Origin: Nitrososphaeria archaeon
GTDB taxonomy: Archaea > Thermoproteota > Nitrososphaeria > JACIWG01
Direction of reading: 5' to 3'
Length of the DNA stretch: 64,000 nucleotides
NCBI GenBank assembly: GCA_026413865.1
Contig: JAOAKB010000002.1
Span: 1-64,000 of the forward strand
Shown here: in pieces, positions 27,926 to 37,005 of the stretch
Layout of the letters: each line of letters starts with the position of its first letter
Position numbering within the stretch: the stretch's first letter is position 1
Position numbers and translations under genes: made by a program
Notes under the pieces: model-generated
Told to the model about the DNA's origin: nothing
What the model saw: only the letters and a program-made list of their open reading frames with translations
Databases searched by the model: none

Positions 27926-28681
27926 ATGATATTTAACATATTCTTTTTAGGAAATGCTGGATGTGGCAAAACAAGGTTAGCTTATGCTTTCAATAGATGG
28001 CTTAAAGGAAGAGGGTTTAAGTCTATTGTATGTAATCTTGATCCTGCCGCAGAATATTTTCCTTATACACCCGATTTTGACATTAAAGGATATGTTGATG
28101 CTAGGAAGCTTATGGTTGAAGAGGGTCTTGGTCCTAATGGGGCAATACTTTCTAGTGTTGACCGAATGCTTAAAATGTTTAGAGTCTGGTTTAATGATAT
28201 TCTAAATTATGATGTTGATTTCAGAATCTTTGATACACCAGGACAGCTTGAGATACTTCTTTACAGGAATAGTGCTATATCTATTATAAGCAAGATTGGA
28301 GAGAAGGGAAGAAATGTTGGCGTATTTCTGGTTGAAGCTAAGCTTGTTAGGGACCCTGTTTCTTTAACTGTTTTATTAATGCAGGCTAATATTACAAAGG
28401 TTAGGCTTGATATGCCAACAGTTCTTGTAATAAGCAAATCTGATTTGAAGCTAAGGAATGATTTGGAAATGCTTTTGTCTAATAGCGAGTACCTTGAGAA
28501 TAGGGTTGTTGTGGAAGGTGTTGGTGGCCAGAAGAGTGCTGCAATTTTGCTCTGTAAGGCTTTGGCTCAAATGCCTTGGCGTCAGAGAATCATTAAAGTT
28601 TCTTCTTCAAAGAGGAGTGGTTTTAAGAACCTTTACGAGATTATTAATGAGGCTATGTGTGTCTGTGGCGATTTAACATAA
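27926..28681 (+). CDS. GPN-loop GTPase (XAB1/GPN1-type)
   Basis: FFLGNAGCGKTRLAYAF, NLDPAAEYFPYTPDFDI, LGPNGAI (GPN loop), FDTPGQLEI, VISKSDL. Confidence 0.95.
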   Translation: MIFNIFFLGNAGCGKTRLAYAFNRWLKGRGFKSIVCNLDPAAEYFPYTPDFDIKGYVDARKLMVEEGLGPNGAILSSVDRMLKMFRVWFNDILNYDVDFRIFDTPGQLEILLYRNSAISIISKIGEKGRNVGVFLVEAKLVRDPVSLTVLLMQANITKVRLDMPTVLVISKSDLKLRNDLEMLLSNSEYLENRVVVEGVGGQKSAAILLCKALAQMPWRQRIIKVSSSKRSGFKNLYEIINEAMCVCGDLT

Positions 28682-28683
28682 GA

Positions 28684-29466
28684 CTATTTTTGGAAAACTT
28701 TTTGAAAGAATTCTATTGTACGATTAATAGCCTGCCATTGCCAATCCCACTTATTAAACGTATGGTCTGAACCTTCTATGTAATATTTTTCTTTTGGTTC
28801 TAGAGCATTTTCGTAGAGTTTTTCAGCATGTGTTATTGGTACAAGCTGGTCTTTAGTTCCGTGAATTATTAAAATTGGCCTTGGAGAAATTTTTGAAACA
28901 CTTTTTAGAACATTATGCTTTAGCGCATCTATAACAAACTTTCTTCCTATCCTATCCCCTGTAGGCAAGTCAATATACGATTTTAAAAGAATTCTGTTTA
29001 AGCTCATTTCTCCAAACATGTTCTTAATACTTGATTCCATTTCCCTCAAATCTCCTGGACTACTCCATGTACAGACAGCCTTAATTCTTTCATCATCAGC
29101 AGCCTTTAAAATAGATATAACACCACCTAAACTTAATCCTATGACACCAATCTTATCTTTCAAGACCTCATTCCTGGTATAGAGGAAGTCTAGTGCACTA
29201 CCCAAATCTTTGACTTCGTCTGAAATTGTTATCGAATCATATGAGCCCTCACTTTCACCACAGCCTCTAAAATCAAACCTTAGCACAGCAAATCCTTTTT
29301 TACATAATTCTCTTGCAGCGTAAACGAATAGGCGATGAGCTTCAATTCTGTTTCCAGTGAAACCATGACATAATATTATTGATGGAGCAGGAATTTTATC
29401 TGGCACGTGAAGCATGCCAGCTACCTTTTCACCTTCACTTAGAAAAGTTACAAAAATTTCTTCCAT
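28684..29466 (-). CDS. Alpha/beta hydrolase
   Basis: IILCHGFTGNRIEAHR, IGVIGLSLGGVISI, ILIIHGTKDQLVPI, GSDHTF. Confidence 0.92.
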   Translation of the reverse strand: MEEIFVTFLSEGEKVAGMLHVPDKIPAPSIILCHGFTGNRIEAHRLFVYAARELCKKGFAVLRFDFRGCGESEGSYDSITISDEVKDLGSALDFLYTRNEVLKDKIGVIGLSLGGVISILKAADDERIKAVCTWSSPGDLREMESSIKNMFGEMSLNRILLKSYIDLPTGDRIGRKFVIDALKHNVLKSVSKISPRPILIIHGTKDQLVPITHAEKLYENALEPKEKYYIEGSDHTFNKWDWQWQAINRTIEFFQKVFQK

Positions 29467-29542
29467 AAATAGAACTTCTTTTTAGATAAATAAAAAGTTT
29501 TTGCAAACATTTAAAATAGCGTATTTTAATAGAATATAGTGT

Positions 29543-30664
29543 ATGAAGATTGCATTTCTTAGAAGTTTTACTTTAAAGAAAAGCGATTCTATGGCAACGG
29601 ATATGATAGGCTATGGTGCTACAATACCAGATGCAATTGTAGAAGAAATGCGAAAAAAGGGTGTTGAAGTTATCGACATAATTCCTTATGTTGAAGAGAC
29701 TTCACCAACAGTTTCTAAGCTTCAATGGATTTACGAGGGCTATAAGCAGTTAATTGATATTATATCAAAGGATAATTTTGACTACATCTTTATATTCCAT
29801 ATATTTCACCATTTTCCAAGTGAAATAAAGAGAATTTTATGTGATTTTAAAAGCAAGATAAGGTTATGTGGATACACGCATGGAAGCCACTGGAATCCTA
29901 CAGATGTCTTCAGGTTCATAAACTATCCTGACATGGAGATAACGGATTTAGCAAATCTATATGTTATGGACATGATATTTCAGGTTTCAGAATATGCTGT
30001 TAAGGTTATGGATGATGAAATTAGAAAATTTAATGAAAACATAGCTAGAAAGTTGTATGAGAAGTATAGGGTTGTAGGCTTACCAATTAATGCTAAACTT
30101 ATAGAAAGATATAGAACTGACAAAAAATTCGAAAAACTCACTATAGTATTTAATCATAATCTTATTTCAAGCAAAAATCCTATAATGTTTGTAAGAGTAA
30201 TGGATAAACTTTTAAAAAAGTATGATATTCAAGTAATTTTCACTCGAAGCATTTGTGACGACATGCAAATTGACTTAGCGCTAAAAGATTTTAAGAAAAA
30301 ATATTCTGATAAAGTGTTTTTTATAGAAAAACCTGGGGCAGACCCATATTATCCTATATTATGGAAATCACATATACAAGTTTCTACTGCAACACATGAA
30401 ACATTTGGAGTAGCAACCGTTGAAGCAATGTATACAGGAAACTGTTGTATACTTCCAAACCATTGTAGTTATCCAGAAATAACAAGAGGATATGAAGAAT
30501 GTCTTTACGAGTATAATGAGGAAGAGCTTTACAGAAAACTTGTTTATGTAATAGAAAATGAAAATATAAGAAGAAAGATTGGAGACGAATTGAGCAAGAG
30601 AGCAAAAACATATGTTCCTGAAACTGTTGTCTCAAAGATAGTTGATTATATGGAAAAATTTTAG
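29543..30664 (+). CDS. Glycosyltransferase (GT-B-like)
   Basis: FNHNLISSKNPIMFVRVMDKLLKKYDIQVIFTRS, IQVSTATHETFGVATVEAMYTGNCCILPNHCSYPEI. Confidence 0.8.
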   Translation: MKIAFLRSFTLKKSDSMATDMIGYGATIPDAIVEEMRKKGVEVIDIIPYVEETSPTVSKLQWIYEGYKQLIDIISKDNFDYIFIFHIFHHFPSEIKRILCDFKSKIRLCGYTHGSHWNPTDVFRFINYPDMEITDLANLYVMDMIFQVSEYAVKVMDDEIRKFNENIARKLYEKYRVVGLPINAKLIERYRTDKKFEKLTIVFNHNLISSKNPIMFVRVMDKLLKKYDIQVIFTRSICDDMQIDLALKDFKKKYSDKVFFIEKPGADPYYPILWKSHIQVSTATHETFGVATVEAMYTGNCCILPNHCSYPEITRGYEECLYEYNEEELYRKLVYVIENENIRRKIGDELSKRAKTYVPETVVSKIVDYMEKF

Positions 30665-30734
30665 AAAAAGAGAACATCACTTTTATAAAATATTTAAATA
30701 TAACCTTATATCATCTATTTTATTGTAGATAATT

Positions 30735-31367
30735 ATGGAAGTTGATAAAATTTATCAACTTGCTATGGAATTTAAACCTTTTGAAGTCGAAAACGAGGTG
30801 AAAAGGCTTCTTTCTGAAGGTGTGGATCCAGAACTAATTTTAATACAACTTCGTAAAGCTATGATAGATGCCTGTGAAAGGTTTGGTAAAGAGTTTGCAT
30901 TACCGCAACTTTCTGCAATAATAGCTGCCTTTAACATGGGATACAATATCTTGAAGGATAAAGTAAAGGTGAATGTGAAGGGTAAAATTCTTATGGGTAC
31001 ACTTGGTTCAATGCATTATATTGGCAAGGATATTATTAAGGTTCTTTACATGGCTGATGGATTTGAAGTTATAGACTTGGGTGAAAACCTGATGGCAGAA
31101 AATTTTATAAAAGGAATTATAGAACATATGCCTCATTTAGTTGGAATTTCAATGTTTTTAACTAATGCGATTTTTGAGCTTGGTAAGATTGTAGATTTCT
31201 TGGAAAAGGAGGGCTTAAGGGATAGGGTTAAAGTTATAGTTGGAGGAGTTCAAGGTAATAGGTATATTGCGGAAAAGTATCGTTTAGACGGTTGGGGACA
31301 TGATCCTAAAACTGCTTTAGAACTTGCTAATAGACTTGTTTCGGAGGCGCGTGCAAAATATGGCTGA
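30735..31367 (+). CDS. Corrinoid (B12-binding) methyltransferase-associated protein
   Basis: Helical cap LIQLRKAMIDACERFGKEFALPQL then GKILMGTLGSMHYIGKDIIKVLYMADGFEVIDLGENL; co-directional with the methyltransferase. Confidence 0.9.
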   Translation: MEVDKIYQLAMEFKPFEVENEVKRLLSEGVDPELILIQLRKAMIDACERFGKEFALPQLSAIIAAFNMGYNILKDKVKVNVKGKILMGTLGSMHYIGKDIIKVLYMADGFEVIDLGENLMAENFIKGIIEHMPHLVGISMFLTNAIFELGKIVDFLEKEGLRDRVKVIVGGVQGNRYIAEKYRLDGWGHDPKTALELANRLVSEARAKYG

Positions 31368-32478
31368 AGTAACAGGTCTTGAAAGAGCCTTAACATACTT
31401 ACGTGGTGAAAAACCTGATAAGATGCCGATATGGTTAGAGTCTGTCTATTTGGCTTGGCAATATTCTGGCACATCAAGCCTAAAAGAATACATTTACGAC
31501 TCTAAGGCAATAGCTTTAGGACATATCAGGGTAGCTGAAAAGTTTAGGGTAGACATTACTGGCGTTAACACTGACCAATGGGTTATGTACGAAATATTGG
31601 GTGCAGAGGTTGAAATTTTAGACCATGTTGTTCAAGCAAAGATACCACCCTGGCGTTACAGGCCTGACAGAAGCGTTTACGACAGATTTTTTGAGAAGGT
31701 TGAAAGAATTGAAAAGAATTTGAGTGAATTTGATCCAAGAAGATGTAGGAGAGCGAAGACACTATTTGACGCCTGGAAGATTGTAGCGGAAAAGATTGGG
31801 AAGAAAGTTCTTTTGAGACAAGGAATTCTTGGACCAGCTGCAACGTTAGCGCTTACAATTGGAATGACAGAGGTTATGAGGGATGTTATGATATTTCCAG
31901 ACCTTATGGGTACTTTAACTAGAATGGTTAGGGGGCCTTTGATGGAATGGACTGTTGATGTAGCCTATAAGATGGTTGAGGCTGTAAACTTTACGAATTT
32001 TTGTATGGGATTCAGTGGCTATGATAGGTCTCTTTTAAATCCTGAGTTAAGAGAATGGCTTGCCCAACTAGATTTAGAATACTTGAGTAAGGTTAGAGAA
32101 AGGATAGGCAATGATGTGCCTATAACGACTCACGTATGCAGTTGGGACCCAGACTTAGACTTTATTTATGAAAAATTCGGTAAACCTAAGCTCATTAACG
32201 AACTACAATTTTATGCTCCAGGTTCAACATATCCTCTTGAAAGGGCTGTTGAAAAATTTGGGGACAAGATTCCATTATGCGCTGGAATAGACCATCTGGG
32301 ACCACTTTTTACAGGTACACCGGATGATGTTGAAATGATGGTCAAACATTCTATAGAATTGGGTAGAAATTGTATAAGTTTCGCTTTAGGTCCAGGATGT
32401 GGTTTAAGTCCAAATACACCAGAAGAAAATCTTCTAAAAATTTCAGAAGCTAGAGACAAGTATGGAAGGTATAGGTGA
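31360..32478 (+). CDS. UroD/MtaA-family corrinoid methyltransferase
   Basis: MAEVTGLERALTYLRGEKPDKMPIW, THVCSWD (HxC), FALGPGCGLSPNTPEENL. Start adjusted to the ATG at 31360 overlapping the corrinoid gene stop. Confidence 0.88.
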   Translation: MAEVTGLERALTYLRGEKPDKMPIWLESVYLAWQYSGTSSLKEYIYDSKAIALGHIRVAEKFRVDITGVNTDQWVMYEILGAEVEILDHVVQAKIPPWRYRPDRSVYDRFFEKVERIEKNLSEFDPRRCRRAKTLFDAWKIVAEKIGKKVLLRQGILGPAATLALTIGMTEVMRDVMIFPDLMGTLTRMVRGPLMEWTVDVAYKMVEAVNFTNFCMGFSGYDRSLLNPELREWLAQLDLEYLSKVRERIGNDVPITTHVCSWDPDLDFIYEKFGKPKLINELQFYAPGSTYPLERAVEKFGDKIPLCAGIDHLGPLFTGTPDDVEMMVKHSIELGRNCISFALGPGCGLSPNTPEENLLKISEARDKYGRYR

Positions 32479-32499
32479 AAGATTCTAGGTTGATCGATT

Positions 32500-33831
32500 T
32501 TGCCACTTATTGGTAGATTTAGTGGGAAAAAAGAGAAGATCTCCTATAGTCTAGGTGCATTTGGAGAGTCACTGATATTCGCTATTATTGCAACTTACCT
32601 AACATACTTTTATATTGATATTGTTCATCTTGATGCTATTTTAGTTGGAATAGGTTATATGACAGCTTATGGTATATGGAATTCAATAAACGATATGATA
32701 GCAGGATACCTTTCTGATAGAACAAAAAGTAGTTGGGGGCGAAGGATACCATACGTTCTTTTCTTTTCACCTTTAATGATCTTACTCTTTACTTTGATGT
32801 GGTCTCCTCCACTTGGAGGACAAGCATTATCTGACCCTACAAATTTCTATATATTTGGATATTTTATATTAGTTGTATTTTCTTTTGAGTTTGTTTACAC
32901 ATTAGTTGATGTTGGATGGAATGCACTTTTTCCAGAAATGTATACTAGCTTAAGTGAAAGAAGTGAGGTTGCAGTTTATAGGCAGGTTTTTGCAACAATA
33001 GGAGTAATAATAACCTTTATTCTCGCACCACAGATTATAACACAATTTACTAAAATTTTTGGACAATTTCAAGGATGGATTATTGTTGGTTTAACATTAG
33101 GCTTCATGGGAGGATGCTCATTTCTTCTTTCACTTTTAGGAAGCAAGGAAAAAAAGGAGTATGTGGCTAAAGGATCTTTACCAATCAAAGAAACATTTCT
33201 GATAACCTTCAAGAACAAATCATTTATTACAGCAGCATTTCTAATCCTAACCACAAGCTGGATTTGGAGTATGTTAGAGGCTATGACACCATTTATTGTA
33301 AAACATTTTTTGGGAGGAGATATTGGCGATATAACGATAGTTGGCGCACCAATGATAATCTGTCCAATATTATTTTATCCCGTTTGGAGAAAAATTTGTG
33401 TAAAATTTGGTTCCAGAATCACACTTGCTCTTGCCACAATATTGATGACTTCAGGACTACTTGTTCTAACACTTTGGGCACACTCTATAATAGAAGGAGT
33501 AATTTTAACAGCCTTTTTCGGCGCAGTAAATGGTGGTGTACAACTTTCTAGGGAACTTTTGATACCTGATGTAATAGACGAGGATGCAATGAAGACAGGT
33601 TTTAGAAGGGAGGGCGTATATTATGGTGCTCGCACTTTTGTAGACAGATTTGCTCTAGCACTCACTGGATTAGGTACCGCTTTTATCTTTGGATTAAGTG
33701 GGTATGTTGCAGGCGAAGTACAGTCAATTGAAGTTATTTGGAGTATGCGTTTAGGAATGGCATTTATTATAATTGTTGCATTAAGTGTTTTCCTTATTGC
33801 AGTAAAATATTATCCTCTAGGAAGAAAATAA
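32500..33831 (+). CDS. GPH-family (glycoside-pentoside-hexuronide:cation) MFS transporter
   Basis: TTG start; KKEKISYSLGAFGESLIFAIIATYLTYFYIDI, IWNSINDMIAGYLSDRTKSSWGRRIPYVLF. Confidence 0.92.
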   Translation: MPLIGRFSGKKEKISYSLGAFGESLIFAIIATYLTYFYIDIVHLDAILVGIGYMTAYGIWNSINDMIAGYLSDRTKSSWGRRIPYVLFFSPLMILLFTLMWSPPLGGQALSDPTNFYIFGYFILVVFSFEFVYTLVDVGWNALFPEMYTSLSERSEVAVYRQVFATIGVIITFILAPQIITQFTKIFGQFQGWIIVGLTLGFMGGCSFLLSLLGSKEKKEYVAKGSLPIKETFLITFKNKSFITAAFLILTTSWIWSMLEAMTPFIVKHFLGGDIGDITIVGAPMIICPILFYPVWRKICVKFGSRITLALATILMTSGLLVLTLWAHSIIEGVILTAFFGAVNGGVQLSRELLIPDVIDEDAMKTGFRREGVYYGARTFVDRFALALTGLGTAFIFGLSGYVAGEVQSIEVIWSMRLGMAFIIIVALSVFLIAVKYYPLGRK

Positions 33832-33880
33832 AAATAGTTTCAATATCCCCTTATATTTGTTGATAATAATTTAAAATTTT

Positions 33881-35257
33881 TTAGCCTAACATTGTTGTAG
33901 GATTGAGAATGTTATTTGGGTCAAAGAGTTTCTTGATTCCAGATAAAAGTTCTATAACCTTCGGATCCACATACTTATAGAATTCCTTTACTCTCGCCTT
34001 ACCAACCCCATGCTCGCCAGTAATAACACCACCCAAATTTAGTGTAGCCTCATATATTTCGTTCCTTATCTTTTCACAGTTTTCAAGGTCTTTCCTTAAA
34101 ATATGTGGATGTATGTTTCCATCACCAGCATGACCGTAGGCGGGTATTTCAGTATTATATTTTGAAGCTATCCTATCAAGCTCGTCGGCAAGTTTTCCCA
34201 TTTGAGCTGGTGGAACGGTAACATCGAGCACATCTGAAGAGAGAGGCTTTAATGCTGCTAGAACATTTTTTCTAATCTTCCAAACCCTATTTTCTTCACT
34301 TCCTTCAGCTATTCTAGGTTCTAGACTATTATGTTCTAAACAGAAGTCGCTTGCCTTTTCTGCTTCACTAAAAACAATATCTTTTTTTCCAGCCAACTGT
34401 ATAAGTAAAAGCACAGGACCAGGAATATCAGTATACCATGTTTCACCCAAATCTTTTGCAGAAATATCCATACACTTGTTCTCCACATACTCGAGCGAGA
34501 GTGGTTCTATTCCACTAGATAGTATTGGTGCTACCGCACTGAAAGCATCATGCCTATTATTGAATGGAACAAGAAGTGTTAACTGATATTCTGGCTTAGG
34601 CAAGAGCTTTACAGTAGTCTTTGTAACTATTCCAAGTATTCCTCCACTTCCAACAATCAATTGGATAAGGCTTGATGTAACATTATCCTTTATAAGTTTA
34701 CCACCTAAATTTAATATTTCACCTGTGGGTAGAACAACTTCCAAACCCTTAACATGATGTCTCATAACACCATGCTTTACAGCCCTAGCACCACCAGAAT
34801 TGTTTACGGTTATAGCACCCATAGAAGCCTGCTCGTTTGCAGGATAGGGTGGAAAGATGAATCCAGCTGAAGTAACTATCCGCCCAAACTCCTCTAAAGT
34901 AACACCCGGCTCAACCAAAGCCATCATGTTATCCTTGTCTATGATAACATTCTTCATCCTCTCCAAAGAGATTATGATACCATCTTTTGTTGGAACAGCT
35001 GCAGCTACAACACCAGTCCCTCCACCCCTTGGATAAATGGGTATCCTTTTTTCATTTGCAAGTTTAACTATCTTTGAAACCTGCTCTGTACTTATAGGTT
35101 TTACAACAATACAGTTTGTTGAAGGCTTTATCGAACTTGCAACAAAAGTTTCATCATACAAGTATGGTTCAATCTGCTCCTTTTTAGACAACACATAATC
35201 CTTTCCAACAATATTTTCAAGCTCCAAAATCAAACTATTAGGAAACGTCATAAACAA
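33881..35257 (-). CDS. FAD-binding oxidase (GlcD/D-lactate dehydrogenase type)
   Basis: IPIYPRGGGTGVVAAAVPTKDGIIISLERM, MGAITVNNSGGARAVKHG, YGHAGDGNIHPHIL, GGVITGEHGVGKARV. Confidence 0.95.
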   Translation of the reverse strand: MFMTFPNSLILELENIVGKDYVLSKKEQIEPYLYDETFVASSIKPSTNCIVVKPISTEQVSKIVKLANEKRIPIYPRGGGTGVVAAAVPTKDGIIISLERMKNVIIDKDNMMALVEPGVTLEEFGRIVTSAGFIFPPYPANEQASMGAITVNNSGGARAVKHGVMRHHVKGLEVVLPTGEILNLGGKLIKDNVTSSLIQLIVGSGGILGIVTKTTVKLLPKPEYQLTLLVPFNNRHDAFSAVAPILSSGIEPLSLEYVENKCMDISAKDLGETWYTDIPGPVLLLIQLAGKKDIVFSEAEKASDFCLEHNSLEPRIAEGSEENRVWKIRKNVLAALKPLSSDVLDVTVPPAQMGKLADELDRIASKYNTEIPAYGHAGDGNIHPHILRKDLENCEKIRNEIYEATLNLGGVITGEHGVGKARVKEFYKYVDPKVIELLSGIKKLFDPNNILNPTTMLG

Positions 35258-35358
35258 TCGTATAATGGTTTAACATGCTTATAAGATAAAGGTTTTGCTG
35301 TAACAAAAATTTTTTATATAATACTACTATAATAATTTAATGCGATGGTGACTTAGGC

Positions 35359-35754
35359 ATTAGAAGAAAATCTTATCCACTGTCTCTGATTTTAGTTTTT
35401 ATTGCAACTTTTTCTTTAGCCATAAGAAAGTATTTAGAAAATGATCCAATTTTTGCTATATTCAGCTGGTTTTCGGCTTCAGTATGCACTTACATGATAA
35501 CCGCCTTTTTGGAAAGTAAAGGAATATTTTTGAACCAAAAGATAATTTTGTCGATTATCCTTTTTGTCACATTAGGTGGAGGTATAGTAGCTAACTTCTA
35601 CATTTTTGTTAATTGTAATGTATTTTTTATAAGGATATTTTCTCTATCAATATTGCTTCTAATAGCTTTAGTTTACAGCATTGGCATAATAGCATATTTA
35701 ATGGGAAGAAGAGGGTGGTCTAAGAAAATTTTAGACTGGATATTAAACAAATAA
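35359..35754 (+). CDS. Small multi-TM membrane protein, possible non-ATG (ATT) start
   Basis: The annotated ORF begins at ATG 35494, but the frame is open upstream and encodes another TM segment (SYPLSLILVFIATFSLAI). GGTGA SD-like sequence at 35347-35351, 7 nt before ATT 35359. Confidence 0.5.
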   Translation: MRRKSYPLSLILVFIATFSLAIRKYLENDPIFAIFSWFSASVCTYMITAFLESKGIFLNQKIILSIILFVTLGGGIVANFYIFVNCNVFFIRIFSLSILLLIALVYSIGIIAYLMGRRGWSKKILDWILNK

Positions 35755-35830
35755 AATCTATTATTTTAATGTTTATATAATTTTGAAAAATCTTTATAAG
35801 CAAGAAACTTTAAGACCTCCAACGAACCTT

Positions 35831-35929
35831 ATGGAAGAAGAGTTCGAAGAAGAATTTGAGGAGGAATTTGAGGAAGACTGGGAAGAAGAAGGATGGGAAG
35901 AAGAGTGGGAGGAAGAAGAGGAGTTTTAG
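35831..35929 (+). CDS. Hyperacidic 32-aa microprotein MEEEFEEEFEEEFEEDWEEEGWEEEWEEEEEF
   Basis: ATG...TAG ORF below the ORF-track length cut-off; TATA-like TTTATAAG at 35793-35800 preceded by the BRE-like GAAAAATC; T-rich tract after the stop; mixed GAA/GAG codons. Confidence 0.6.
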   Translation: MEEEFEEEFEEEFEEDWEEEGWEEEWEEEEEF

Positions 35930-35959
35930 ACTAGACTTTCCTCCTTTCTTTTTTTAATT

Positions 35960-36952
35960 TCAGACGGTTATTGATGGTGTCGTCAGGTCTGTTATATCCG
36001 CTAAAGCTTTTCTAGTAAAGTTTATTGCTGAAATTATAGATGAGATTTTAGAAATTTCCTTTATAGACCTATTCAATGTTAGAGTTCTTATTAAGTTAAT
36101 CTTTTCCTCTATAGAGTCAGATATAGTTAGTATGCTCATTTTTAAAGTAATATTTTTAGACATGTACGCTTTATAAGCTATATCAAACATTTTCTCAAAA
36201 GACAATTTGATTTCATGCAAAACATTTGATAACCCATTATCCAATGTGATGCCTACACTATTTATAACATTCGATGCAATCATGCTAGAATAGTCGCCTA
36301 TTGATTCGATGAGGCTTGCATAAAGTCTATGGTCTAAACATTCTATTGCACTAAGGTTAAACTTTCTCATAATATCTGGGCTTTGAATTGCACTTCTAAT
36401 AAGTCTAACAAAAAGAAAATACAGTCTATCAACTTCATCATCAACCTTAATAACATCTTCAGCAAGTATATTATCATGATTTAGTAGAGAGGAAAATGAG
36501 TCAAGAAACATTGTTTTAACAAGTAAACTCATCCTATTTAAAATCTTATTAGGATTCAATAAGCTTATGTCTGTAACAAACTCTACCAACATTGAATCTT
36601 TATCTTCTTCAACAATTTCTAAGCCAGCAAGTTTAGATAAGAATGTCTTAACATCCTTTCTATCACCATTTTCTATGAAAGATAAATTTACAACTTTTAT
36701 TAGATTGTAGCCTAAAAGATATGCACCAGTAATATCGTCCAAGACAGCCTTTAAACTTCTTTTCCTACAATCTACTACCGACAAATTTTCTGTAAACTTC
36801 TTTTTTGTAGAAAATAATATTAGATTACCGAATTGGTCGACCTCTAAACCCAATACGTCCCCTTTGCAGACACCATACTTTTTTACCCAATCTTTAGGTA
36901 AAGAAATTAATAGTGTTCCTTTTCCAACTTCTTGAACCTTTCTATACTCCAT
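35960..36952 (-). CDS. AbrB/SpoVT-like N-terminus plus PhoU-domain regulator
   Basis: MEYRKVQEVGKGTLLISLPKDWVKKYGVCKGDVLGLEVDQFGNLIL then PhoU-like helical repeats. Confidence 0.88.
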   Translation of the reverse strand: MEYRKVQEVGKGTLLISLPKDWVKKYGVCKGDVLGLEVDQFGNLILFSTKKKFTENLSVVDCRKRSLKAVLDDITGAYLLGYNLIKVVNLSFIENGDRKDVKTFLSKLAGLEIVEEDKDSMLVEFVTDISLLNPNKILNRMSLLVKTMFLDSFSSLLNHDNILAEDVIKVDDEVDRLYFLFVRLIRSAIQSPDIMRKFNLSAIECLDHRLYASLIESIGDYSSMIASNVINSVGITLDNGLSNVLHEIKLSFEKMFDIAYKAYMSKNITLKMSILTISDSIEEKINLIRTLTLNRSIKEISKISSIISAINFTRKALADITDLTTPSITV

Positions 36953-37005
36953 ATAACTATAAATATTCTATATACCTATTTAAGTTTTCTATAGAAAATA
37001 TTGAT

